Below, piece by piece: positions 19,027-27,774 of a DNA stretch of 35,000 nt (position 1 is the stretch's first letter; each line of letters opens with the position of its first letter). The DNA is from Adiantum capillus-veneris (taxonomy: Eukaryota; Streptophyta; Polypodiopsida; Polypodiales; Pteridaceae). Location of the stretch: contig CM043966.1 in the NCBI GenBank assembly GCA_014529385.2, forward strand, positions 97,052,587 through 97,087,586. The letters are read 5' to 3'. The position numbers and the translations under genes are program-made. A model generated the notes under the pieces. The model was not told the DNA's origin, ran no database searches, and saw only the letters and a program-made list of their open reading frames with translations.

Positions 19027-20337
19027 TCATCTTGGCTTTCCCTTTGTTTGCTTGCCTTCTGTCTCTTTAGGTTCAGTAGACTCATCTATTTTTTTCTTCC
19101 CCTTGTCGTCCTTTTGCAGCTCAGCTTTTAAAAGCTGTACTTCCTCTTCAGTATAAGGCTCGACAGGTTGCTGCTCCAGTATGGCCTCCGACTCCTCATA
19201 AGCTCTAATATATTGATCATATTGATCAACATGTGGCCTGGCTGAGCTGGTTCCGACTTTACTGGGGTCTGGCACCCACATTTCTTCAAAGTCCCCTTTA
19301 GAGCTCTTTCCGCTCTAAACTGCTCTACCAGCCTTTCCATTCTTGCGGCTTTTTGACTTTTGGTTTGCTTGGGATCGGCCTTCTTCTTCACTTTCTTCTT
19401 GAGCGGCTCGTCCACAGCCTCTTCAGGTTCTGAAACTATTTCTAGTTTTCGGCGTGCTCTTGTGGACGCCCTCTTGGATACTTCTTGCTGTTCTTCCTCC
19501 TCATCGGCTTCTCTAAGCCACTCATTCTGGGAGGGAATCCGTGGCCCTTGATCTCTAGCTCCAATAGCTTCATAAGCTATTCTTGTTAGGATTTCTCCTC
19601 CTCCTATGTACTTTGGTTTCTGGTTGTGCATGGCGATTACTTGCTCGTGGATGTATTGAGCATAATTCACCTCTTTTGGCATGTTGCTCTTTAGTGCCCA
19701 TGTGATGGTTGTCGCAATGGCATGGGGTGGTGTAGTATACTTCTGCGGTCTTTTACTGCACACATGGAAAAACTGGTTGTATAACGGCAAAGGGTTGCCG
19801 CTCGTTGATCTGCCATATCTCCGTAGGTTGTATTTTGTTTCTTTGATCCATAGACCTCTATGGCCTCCCTTCTTTCTCTGACAGAACTCCCTTTGTTGTG
19901 CAGCTTCAATGCATCTGCAATGAGCTGTGGAGTGATCTGTACTTCAACTGTTTCTCCATCCATGGCTGTCAACGTGGCTTTCCCATCCTTCTGAATGGAT
20001 GTTGCCAACTCATACACTCTTCTTGTGTCTACACCTGATGGTCTCGAGGTGAAGAACCTGTGTAAGTCACCTTTTCCAGGTATCTGCTGATGTTCTCTGA
20101 TCTGCTATAATCCACTAATTCTCGTGGGATCATAGGTACATCGACCGATTGCCCTTGAGGATCTCTGAAAGTCCCCTGGTAGATCTTTATTCCCTCTTTT
20201 TCTAGTACTGCTTCCTCCACCCAAGTCTTGGTTGGCTTGAGGGTTTCTGTTGGAATATCAAAAGGTTCTGCCTCTGCAAGAGCATCCTTGATGGTTGGTC
20301 TTTTTCTCTTAGTTGCCGATGACTTAGCGGAATCCAT
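19027..20337 (-). pseudogene. Element B accessory ORF, N-terminal part
   Basis: A true ATG at 20337 opens MDSAKSSATKRKRPTIKD, a basic Lys/Arg start that could be a nuclear signal. The product then runs through four frames: 20337-20029, 20017-19691, 19790-19128 and 19281-19027, each taking over where the last stops. Blocks include VPMIPRELVDYS, VQITPQLIADALKLHNKG, QFFHVCSKRPQKYTTPPHAI, KEVNYAQYIHEQVIAM and a basic KKKVKKKADPKQTK stretch. The order (ITP-LI-DAL-L, then a helical segment with A-YI-E-V) is weakly like the putative plant transposon protein domain (PF20167) found in other plant elements; a profile search is needed. Joined with 17053-18910 the original protein would have been about 1090 residues. 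Confidence 0.55.
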
Positions 20338-20342
20338 GGATC

Positions 20343-20350
20343 CTGTAACT
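20343..20350 (-). promoter_or_regulatory. Candidate splice acceptor before accessory ORF
   Basis: The minus strand reads AGTTACAG followed by GATCC and the ATG at 20337. A CTAAC branch-point-like motif lies about 23 bases upstream of this 8-mer. The same 8-mer, AGTTACAG, lies 17 bases upstream of the gag ATG (32759-32766). A spliced subgenomic RNA would be needed to translate this distal ORF; this is inference. Confidence 0.3.
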
Positions 20351-20503
20351 CCAATTTCAGAAGTTAGCGTCTTTTTAGTACTGAAAGCCGAAATGAAGCT
20401 TTTAACTATTCAAATGACTTGAAAATTGAAACATGAGCTATTCAGGGCCTAAGGATGCAATGTAGGTGAAAAAATATGCAAACTGGGCTCAAAAACATGC
20501 TTG

Positions 20504-21514
20504 AGACATCATACGCGTATGATGTCTTTTGTGTCAGAATGACTTCATATTGGTTGTGCTTGTAGCTGATAGTGTATACATGAGTGTCATATGCTTGGAT
20601 TTGAGTTTGGATCCCATTTGGTCAAGTTTTGGCCAGTTTAGTCCAGTTCAGGCTCTTGGCAAAATTTTGAAAGGGAATTGGATTTTATGATCCAAATTGG
20701 GTAAAACTTGGTGGATTACTTTCAAATGGCATGTAGAACACTTCTGTTTGGTGGTTGAAGCCCTGAGGTGCCAAAATCACATAGTGAGACATCATACGCG
20801 TATGATGTCTTTTAGTGCATTTTTGGACCAATTTTCTCTATAAGCTTGGTTTTGGCTTTAGATAGGCTTATTCAGTGGATTTATCAAGTTTGGATAGAAT
20901 TTGGACTAAAAATGGCTCTGGAGACATCATACGCGTATGATGTCTTTTTCATCAATTTTTCATGGGATTGGTTCTGTGGACTCTCCATGTGCTAGTGAAG
21001 GACTGTTTATACTCAAATCTTGGTTTGGACTTGAATATGTTGGATTTGGGACAAAAATAGGCTTTGTATGAAGGATTTTCTCTTAATTGGGCTAATGGGG
21101 TGATCCACTTGACCAAATGGTTCCAAACTTCATATGTAGCATGTATTAGATATATATAATGGATGTATGATGACAAATGAGCATTTTTGGCTCTGTAAGT
21201 GCAAATAGACATCATACGCGTATGATGTCTTTTGTGTCAAAATGGTGCTTTTTGGTTCCAGATAGCTTGTAGATGTGTTAATCAACAATCCTACAAAGTT
21301 TCAATGAGTTTGGAGTTATTTTGACAAAATTAGGACCAAAAATCAATTTTATGGCCTACTTTGCGTCTTTTTGGTTTTCCTTGGGTTTTCTAACTCCAAT
21401 TCTCATGATACTTGGTTCATAGGATGTGATTAACATGTGGAATGAGTCTATGCACTCAAATGTTGAAATGAATGTGAAAATCATGCTGTGAGACATCATA
21501 CGCGTATGATGTCT
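20504..21514. repeat. Array of five 24-bp perfect palindromes (3' array)
   Basis: Copies at 20504-20527, 20787-20810, 20922-20945, 21207-21230 and 21491-21514. Each is AGACATCATACG joined to its own reverse complement CGTATGATGTCT, all five identical, while the sequence between them has diverged strongly. Start-to-start spacings are 283, 135, 285 and 284. Each is followed by a T run. The centre ACGCGT fits the plant CGCG-box (CAMTA-type) consensus and could also allow RNA dimer or hairpin formation. Confidence 0.97.
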
Positions 21515-23012
21515 TTTCTTGAAATGTTGGTCTTTTTGTGCAAAGAATGCTTTGTGCTAGTGCCCTAAGCCCTGCTAACTAGTTTTCAACTTAAAAAGTC
21601 ATCAGTTTAGCTAAAAAGCCCCCTTATAGGCATTTCAGTCTCCGAAGTCGTCTTTTTGCCTTGGAGTTGAATTTCTTCAACTTTTCTTCTTGAGAGTTGC
21701 ATTTCCAGCTCATTGGATATGTTGTGAAGCCATCCAGTTGGTTGAACTTGACTTTGGCTCCCCGTTCTCCATCTTTCTCCATTTGGTTGCCCGAAAGCGT
21801 CTTTTTCACCATCGGTAAGTGAATCAGCTTTCTTTTGGGTTTTGCTTGCAAACATAAGTCATCCATGTATAGTTGAAGCTGCTTGTGAAGTTTCATGTCA
21901 TTTGGTCGTCAATTTTAGCCGTTATGCCAAAATGACGCTTTGTGTGTCCACAGCCGAATCGGTTGTTCCGACCTACTTTTGGTGGTCCAAACCTGGAGAT
22001 ACTCCATGGTTGCATTGCCCTCGATGTTGTTAAGCTTCCTGAGAAGTTTTGTGTCGTTCCGACAACTTTTTTCTGTTTGCCTCTTGCAGGCTCTGTTGAC
22101 CTAGGGTTTTTCCAGTCGTTCTTTCTCGAGCTTTGAGTGCTAGAAACTCATCTTCTATGTTAGGGTAACCCACCTCTAAGTTCTTGCAAGGTTTGGTTAG
22201 GCGGTTGTGCCCCTACCTAGCGTTCTTCCCCATTCCCCGTCTGCTCTTGTTTCTTGGTTTTGGTGAGTTTTCGCGACAAAAGTTAACGATAAGCATCAAA
22301 AGCTTATGGCAACGAGTCTACCTCTCATGTCTGGTGTCCTCTGAGCTCTCGTAGCAGTCGTAGAAGGCGGTAGAAGGTCGGATGCTCCTGTGTGCTCTTT
22401 GCTCTCTCCAAGAAGGTAATAGTGGAAATGAGCTTGATAGTGAAGTGAAAAATACTTAACTTCGGGCTTCCCGGATCACTTGTTACCAAATTTGACATGT
22501 GCTCCTATCTCGTCGTGAAATGCACTTTAGGATTTGAAATTTCTCAATTTGGATTCCGTTGGACCTGTTTCTGAGTAATCTGTCCACTTTGCCAAAATTC
22601 TGTCATTTCGGGCTTTCTGCAACTTTTTCAGAATTGTACCCAATTTTTACCATGGGTTGCCCTTGTCATTAGGATCATCACCGTCTATTCTTTTCTTTTT
22701 TCCGATCTCATTTCACCTGCTTTTTTATTTTTCTTTTATTTTTATTAAGAAAATCATAAAAAATAAAGGAAAATAGCAAATTGAAGCCAAAAAATTCCAA
22801 ACATACATGATAAATAGCTGGTAACCCTGTGTATATGAATATACACTTCTTTGTGATTTCTGGACTTGGGTTACCACTTTTTTCCACTTTTTAGCTCCAA
22901 AAACACTCTTATTTAGTGATATTTACACATCTAGAGACCCAAATTCATCATTTGATCTCTTCTTGTTGCAAAACAAGGTATATAAGGGCATAAATATTAT
23001 CAATATCCGCAA

Positions 23013-23720
23013 TCAAACATAAAAAATTGCAAAATCATGTAAGACACTGCCCTTGTAATATAATTTTTGTTTTTCTTTGTTTTTTCCGCTTGTAGCTGCT
23101 TTGTAGCTCCTGTATACCTCCCCCCCTCCTAGTCTGAGTCCTCCCGGACGACTATGAAGTGTCTGTGGGTGAAGCATTGTAGTTGTTTTGGTCATAAGTT
23201 CCCAATGCAATTGTAGAGCGACGATACAACATCTTTCCAATAAAGCTGCTCTTTGTTTGATTGAAGGATTGGTGGTCGGGTTTTGGGTTGGTTTTGGCAC
23301 TTCGGTAGTAGAATCAGTAGATGGATTCTTCATTACCTTGTTGTCTTTTTTCACAATCCAAATCTGCTTCCGCTTTGCTTGTGCTTGCCACAAACTCTTT
23401 GCGACCCAAACCTGCTTTGTTCTGTGTGTTGATTTCCTCGCCTTGAAATACCTAGGAGTTTCCGTTGATTGTATTGAAGGGAGTTCCTGTTTACAAATCT
23501 TTGGGATCCAAATTTGCTTGCTGTAGCTTTGTGCCGTCATGAACTTCTTTGGAATCCAGATCTGTTTCACTGTCCTTGATTGTCGGGGATCACTCTGTTG
23601 TCTGGTATTGAAGACTCTGTTTGTGTTTTCTGGCATCACCTTTTTTGGTCTCCATACCAACGTTGACTCCGTTTTATCCCAAGGTTGAGCTGTTATATTA
23701 TTGCTTGTCTTCCTTATCCA
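23013..23720 (-). pseudogene. Element B: Trp-motif repeat domain at end of pol
   Basis: The frame from about 23720 to 23013 follows protease 2 after a frame change. It contains VWRPKK, KQIWIPK, KQIWIPK, KQVWVAK and KQIWIVK with Trp at residues 3, 35, 51, 85 and 101 of the 23660 frame: intervals 32, 16, 34 and 16, so a 16-17 residue repeat with degenerate units between (RVFNTR, RYFKAR). QQWIRK lies just upstream. After about residue 110 the sequence becomes Thr/Pro-rich and then unremarkable. The start used by a translation scan at 23660 is TTG, so this is not an independent gene but the C-terminus of the polyprotein. Element A has the same motif type in the same place. Function not known. Confidence 0.65.
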
Positions 23721-24250
23721 CTGTTGAGAGTTCCTCGTCGACGAGTAATCCGGTTGTATAGAAACTTTTGGTTGCCATTGCTTCTTCTTTTCTCTGTTTG
23801 TTGTTTATCTTTGTCTTTGGATTCGTCCTTTGGAGTTGGCTCTTCTCCTTTGGTGAACTTAACTGATTGACTTTCACCTTCGTATTTGATAAGCACTGAT
23901 TTAGAACTCCAGTCAATCATTGCATTGTATTGCTTCTGCCATGGTTGTCCTAGCAATAATGGATGTTGTGTAGCTTGGTCTTCAACCACGTAAAACATAT
24001 GAGGATACACATATTGGTTAATCTGTATATGTAAAACTGTGCATCCGACAGTTTTGATTGAATTCTCAGAGTAACTCTTTAACTCTTGCTTGGCAGTTTG
24101 TAATTTAGTGTCATTTGTCAATTGTCTATACAAACTGAGTGAAAGTAGGTTAGCTTGAGCTCCTGAATCCAATAGTGCTCTGGCTTTGATTTGGTTGGTT
24201 CCTACTTTGCATTCAATGATGGGTTCTTCTTTGTCATTCCCCATTTCTGT
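23714..24250 (-). CDS. Element B: second retropepsin-like protease, after integrase
   Basis: C-terminal part of the 591-codon frame 25489-23714, fused to the integrase. Residues about 420-535 contain IIECKVGTNQIKARALLDSGAQANLLS (catalytic Asp at residue 441), a variable flap region and HPLLLGQPWQKQYNAMIDW, ending in a beta strand SVLIKYEG. Asp-Ser-Gly-Ala plus the hydrophobic-Leu-Gly motif is the retropepsin pattern, which works as a homodimer. The element also has a normally placed protease (29406-27775), so this is a second one. Both carry the catalytic Asp. A Lys/Glu-rich helix (residues 362-402) links it to the integrase. The frame ends at TAG next to the Trp-motif region. Confidence 0.8.
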   Translation of the reverse strand, partial: TEMGNDKEEPIIECKVGTNQIKARALLDSGAQANLLSLSLYRQLTNDTKLQTAKQELKSYSENSIKTVGCTVLHIQINQYVYPHMFYVVEDQATQHPLLLGQPWQKQYNAMIDWSSKSVLIKYEGESQSVKFTKGEEPTPKDESKDKDKQQTEKRRSNGNQKFLYNRITRRRGTLNSG

Positions 24251-25610
24251 TATACTAACTGCGTTTATTCGTATTGCTCCTTCATTGCGCTGTTTCTGAC
24301 GCAGTAGTCTTCTTTTCTCCATTCTTTCCTTCGCCTCGGCTTGCGCTTCCTCTACAATCTTTTTCTTTTTTTGGACACGCAGCTTTTCTTGATGTATTTT
24401 GAGAAGCATGTCTTGGGTTAGCGGCAAAAGATACTTTTTCACTCTGCATCCACTAATCCAATTGGGCATTTCTTCTCCGTCTAATGTAGCAAGCTTGACG
24501 GCTCCACTTGGTGATAGATCTTTAATCACCAGAGGTCCCATCCCTCGCTTTTTAAGCTTCTTAGCATGCTGTTTCAGAGTGTAAACTAGGACATAGTCCC
24601 CAACTTTAAACTCTTTAGTCCGCACATGCTTATCAAAAAATTCCTTTTGTCGCCTTTTTTGAGCGTAGATGGAAGCTACTGCTTTTAGGCGAAGCTCATC
24701 TAGCTTTTCCAGGTCATCTATTCTATCAGAGAGCTCGTGCCCTGTCCACTCTAGATCCTTAGCCACCCTTAAGGTTGAAATCAAGAATTCTATTGGTAAG
24801 ATAGCATTTAGCCCAAAAACCATGTTATATGGGGTCGTTCCTATTGATGTTTTATATGCTACCCTATATGCCCATAATGTTGAATGCAACTTTTGGTCCC
24901 AGTCAGTTCTCGACTCAGATACAATCTTCGTGAGGACCGTGCATATGGTTTTGTTTGTTGCTTCAGCTTGTCCGTTTGCTTGTGGATGATACGGGGCTGA
25001 TTTCCTATGGATTACCATGAATTCATCTAGAAGGATCTCTATCACTTCATTTATGAAATGTGTGCCTCGATCACTCACAATTTCTATTGGCAATCCATAT
25101 CGTACAAAGACGTATTCATATAGAAATTGTGCCGTGGTCCTGGCATCTGCTTTTTGAGTTGCCTTTGCTTCGACCCACTTTGTTAGATAGTCTGTAGCCA
25201 CAACGATGTATTGTGCATGAGTCTTATATGCAGGAGGTGAAATGGGTCCGACATAATCAATCCCCCATTTTGCAAAAGCTCTTGCCCCCATCATTGGTCT
25301 AAGCGGCATATCATCTCTTTTAAGTGGTACTTTGGTCCGCTGACAGTCATCACACCGTTTAACGTATTCCTCAGCGTCCATATGTAATGTTGGCCACCAT
25401 ATTCCTGCGGCTAAGACAAGTTTTGCTGTCTTATCACCTGAGAAATGGCCTCCACCTACTCCTCCATGAGCTTGCTCTAGGATTATCACATACTCAGACT
25501 CTGATGCGCAAATCCTAAGCTGGTTGTCTTTACCTCTCTTATAGAGTTGATCTCCTATTAAAGCGTAATCTCTAGCTTCTGTCTCTACAGATTTCTGACG
25601 AGCTTTTGAC
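24251..25610 (-). CDS. Element B: integrase
   Basis: Joins element cDNA to host DNA. The upstream linker (25610-25490: ARDYALIGDQLYKRGKDNQLRIC) is in the same frame as the zinc finger H8-x6-H15-x30-C46-x2-C49 of the 25489 frame. The catalytic core has D78 (WGIDYVGP), D140 (IVSDRGTHF) and E176 (NGQAEATNK) with the standard D-x35-E spacing, all intact. The C-terminal region shows FKVGDYVLVYT and a GPY/F-like module (RGMGPLVIKDLSPSGAVKLATLDG). No chromodomain follows; instead the frame continues into a second protease. This is the best-preserved enzyme in the element. Confidence 0.95.
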
Positions 25611-26463
25611 GTTCCTTCTGGAAAGTTCTATTTGTGAGATATTCAACAATATACTGACTCCATTCTGGAGCGATCATTATCTGATATAATGTCGAATACT
25701 CGGCTGGCGGTTTTGATGAACATACAATACATACAGTGACATATTCATGTACGCTTTCTTTCATTCCTGGCCAATAGACTCCCAATTGTAACAAATTCCT
25801 ATATGTGTTCCTTCTTGAACAATGAAATGCACATTCCTGAACATGTGCTTCGCGCAGATATATATTATATTCCTCAGGATTGATGCATAGTCGTAAAACA
25901 TGATCATTTCCCAATTGATACAACCTTCCTGCAATCAATTGAAGATTCTTGGATTGCTGAATAGCAATATGTTTCAGGTTGTATTCTCTTCTATCGAACT
26001 CTCCTCCATAGGTTAATAGGTCAACGACATTTTGAGACCACTTAGGTATCATTTCTATGTTGAACAAGTACGCGTCTGGCATGTCGTCATCTACTCCTAT
26101 AGGGTCTTCTCCATTCGTCAATCGCGAAAGATGATCAGCTCTAAGATGTGTTTTTCCTTTCTTTACTACTACCGTGAAGTCGAATTCCAGTAAGATAATG
26201 AACCATCTCACTATTCTCCCGGTATTGCATGGTTTATTCACTAGGTAGAGCAAGGCTTGGTGATCCGTAAAAAACACAAACTTGTTGGCTAGAAGATAAT
26301 GCCGAAATTTCTTCACAGCATATATCATTCCTAATCCTCTCGCTCTGTTGTGGTGTAATTCTTCTCTGCATGGTTGAGCTGTCGACTGGCGTAACAGATA
26401 GGAAAATCCATGTTTCCTTCTTCTGGCTGAGCCAGAATGCATCCTATTGCATATGCGAAGCAT
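25585..26463 (-). CDS. Element B: RNase H and an extra H2C2 zinc finger
   Basis: RNase H removes the RNA strand after reverse transcription. Seen here: LGMIYAVKKF, FFTDHQALLYL, GRIVRWFIILLEFDFTVVV and LRADHLSRL. The RT-RNase H junction (26463-26340) is spread over three frames; HIDAS is in the RT frame and AIGCILAQPEEG in a third, so at least two indels lie there. After RNase H comes MIPKWSQNVVDLL, LQLIAGRLYQLGNDHVLRLC and a complete zinc finger H207-x6-H214-x30-C245-x2-C248 (25845-25720). Then IAPEWSQYIVEYLTN begins a second copy of the same module leading to the integrase proper. Element A lacks the extra copy. Confidence 0.9.
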   Translation of the reverse strand: MLRICNRMHSGSARRRKHGFSYLLRQSTAQPCREELHHNRARGLGMIYAVKKFRHYLLANKFVFFTDHQALLYLVNKPCNTGRIVRWFIILLEFDFTVVVKKGKTHLRADHLSRLTNGEDPIGVDDDMPDAYLFNIEMIPKWSQNVVDLLTYGGEFDRREYNLKHIAIQQSKNLQLIAGRLYQLGNDHVLRLCINPEEYNIYLREAHVQECAFHCSRRNTYRNLLQLGVYWPGMKESVHEYVTVCIVCSSKPPAEYSTLYQIMIAPEWSQYIVEYLTNRTFQKERQKLVRNL

Positions 26464-27673
26464 CTATGTGCACATGGAATATCTTCTCCCAATCTGGTGA
26501 TTTCAAGACTGGAGCAGTAATGAGTGCCTCTTTCAATTTCTTGAATGATTCCTCACACTCCTCTGTCCATTCAAAGTTCACTATTAGCCTGTAAAGTGGT
26601 TGGCCTATTATAGCGTACATGTAAATGAATCGTCTATAATATCCGCAATGTCCCATAAAGCTCTGTACTTGTTTCGCATTGGTTGGTCTAGGCATATCCA
26701 CTATAACTTTTATCTTCTCTAAATCCGTGGATATTCCGTTTTGTGAGACAATATGTCCCAGAATTCTGCCCTGTCGGACCATAAACACACATTTCTCAGG
26801 ATTGAGACAAATGCGATATGTCCTACATTTCTCAAATACTTTTCTTAGGTGTTCTAGATGCTCATCTCTCAGTAGAGAATGTACACATAAGTCATCCATG
26901 TATATTTCGAGAAACAGCCTTAAGTATTCTTTGAAAGCATGCGTCATCAGCCTCTGGAAGGTTGCGGGAGCATTGGTTAGACCAAAAGGCATAACTCGAT
27001 AAGCATAAATTCCCCACTCCGTTGCAAAAGCTGTTTTATGTTGATCTTCCAGTGCTATGGCTAGCTGGTTATATCCTGAAAAACCATCAAGAAAGGAGTA
27101 TGCTGTTTTCCCTGATACACGCTCTAGAACATGATCAGTTATCGGCAGGGGATAATTGTCCCTGATTGTTGCAGCATTCACTTTCTTTAAGTTGACACAC
27201 ACTCGGAGTTTTCCGTTCTTCTTAGGTACTACCACAATCGGAGATACCCAATCAGTGTGTTCAATCTCGTATATGAATTCAGCTTCCATTAGCTTATCTA
27301 TCTCTTCTTTGATTCGCTTAGCAAACGTATCATTATATGTGTATGGTCTCTGTCTGCTAGGCTTTGCGTCTTGTTTCAGTGGGATTGAGTGTTGGCATAT
27401 CGATGGGTCAACTCCCTTTAAGTCCTTATAAGACCATGCAAACACATCCCTATACTCTCTGAGAAGACTCAAAAGTCTCTCTTCCTCGCTTGGAGACAAA
27501 TCTGTGGCTATGTACACCGGTCTAGGCGTCTCACCTGGAGCTGCTAAATCAACTTTTTTTGCATCCTCCGGTCCGTCATAAGATTCGTTCTCCTTCCTCT
27601 CTCGAATAGGTGGGGTTAATATCACCTTCCTATCCTCTATTGTGAATTTCCTATAGTGAGAGGGAACATCCAT
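26444..27673 (-). CDS. Element B: reverse transcriptase
   Basis: Complete Ty3 RT blocks in one frame of 409 codons: pre-RT VYIATDLSPSEEERLLSLL, HSIPLKQDAKP, FIYEIEHTDWVSPIVVVPKK, RDNYPLP, motif A SFLDGFSGYNQLAIA (catalytic D196), MPFGLTNAPATFQRLM, motif C IYMDDLCVHS (YMDD at 258-261), GRILGHIVSQNGI and FMGHCGYYRRFI. It ends at HIDAS, the first RNase H motif, where the frame is lost. All catalytic Asp residues are intact, unlike element A. It is cut from the polyprotein in the virus-like particle and copies element RNA using the tRNA bound at the PBS. Confidence 0.96.
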   Translation of the reverse strand: MDVPSHYRKFTIEDRKVILTPPIRERKENESYDGPEDAKKVDLAAPGETPRPVYIATDLSPSEEERLLSLLREYRDVFAWSYKDLKGVDPSICQHSIPLKQDAKPSRQRPYTYNDTFAKRIKEEIDKLMEAEFIYEIEHTDWVSPIVVVPKKNGKLRVCVNLKKVNAATIRDNYPLPITDHVLERVSGKTAYSFLDGFSGYNQLAIALEDQHKTAFATEWGIYAYRVMPFGLTNAPATFQRLMTHAFKEYLRLFLEIYMDDLCVHSLLRDEHLEHLRKVFEKCRTYRICLNPEKCVFMVRQGRILGHIVSQNGISTDLEKIKVIVDMPRPTNAKQVQSFMGHCGYYRRFIYMYAIIGQPLYRLIVNFEWTEECEESFKKLKEALITAPVLKSPDWEKIFHVHIDASHMQ

Positions 27674-27774
27674 GTTTTCCTTGATTTTGGCGTTTTTGTC
27701 CTCTCCACTCTCAATTTCTGTCGTCCAAACTTCTTTCAGAGTTTTCTTGAGCTCTCTGTACTTGTTTCTACGTT

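Larger units (their letters stand above)
20338..23012 (-). other. Non-coding region between pol and accessory ORF
   Basis: 2.7 kb with no ORF that I can defend. It holds the five-copy palindrome array (20504-21514), a broken frame at 21607-21896 with charged but unrecognised sequence, and AT-rich sequence from about 22680 to 22990. It is transcribed as part of the genomic RNA. Its array matches the one in the 5' leader. Confidence 0.75.

Noticed and set aside
18579-19156. Plus-strand hydrophobic frames opposite the coiled-coil ORF as membrane proteins
   Set aside because: Antisense of Glu/Lys-rich coding gives Leu/Phe/Ser-rich translations; an expected artefact.
20504-21514. Palindrome array as a CRISPR array
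   Set aside because: The repeats are 24-bp perfect palindromes at about 284-bp intervals inside a plant retrotransposon; the spacers are far too long and themselves related to each other, and there are no cas genes.
21607-21896. Short frames in the 3' non-coding region of element B as a gene
   Set aside because: Two overlapping frames of under 100 codons with no motif and no counterpart in element A; noted only as possible remnant.
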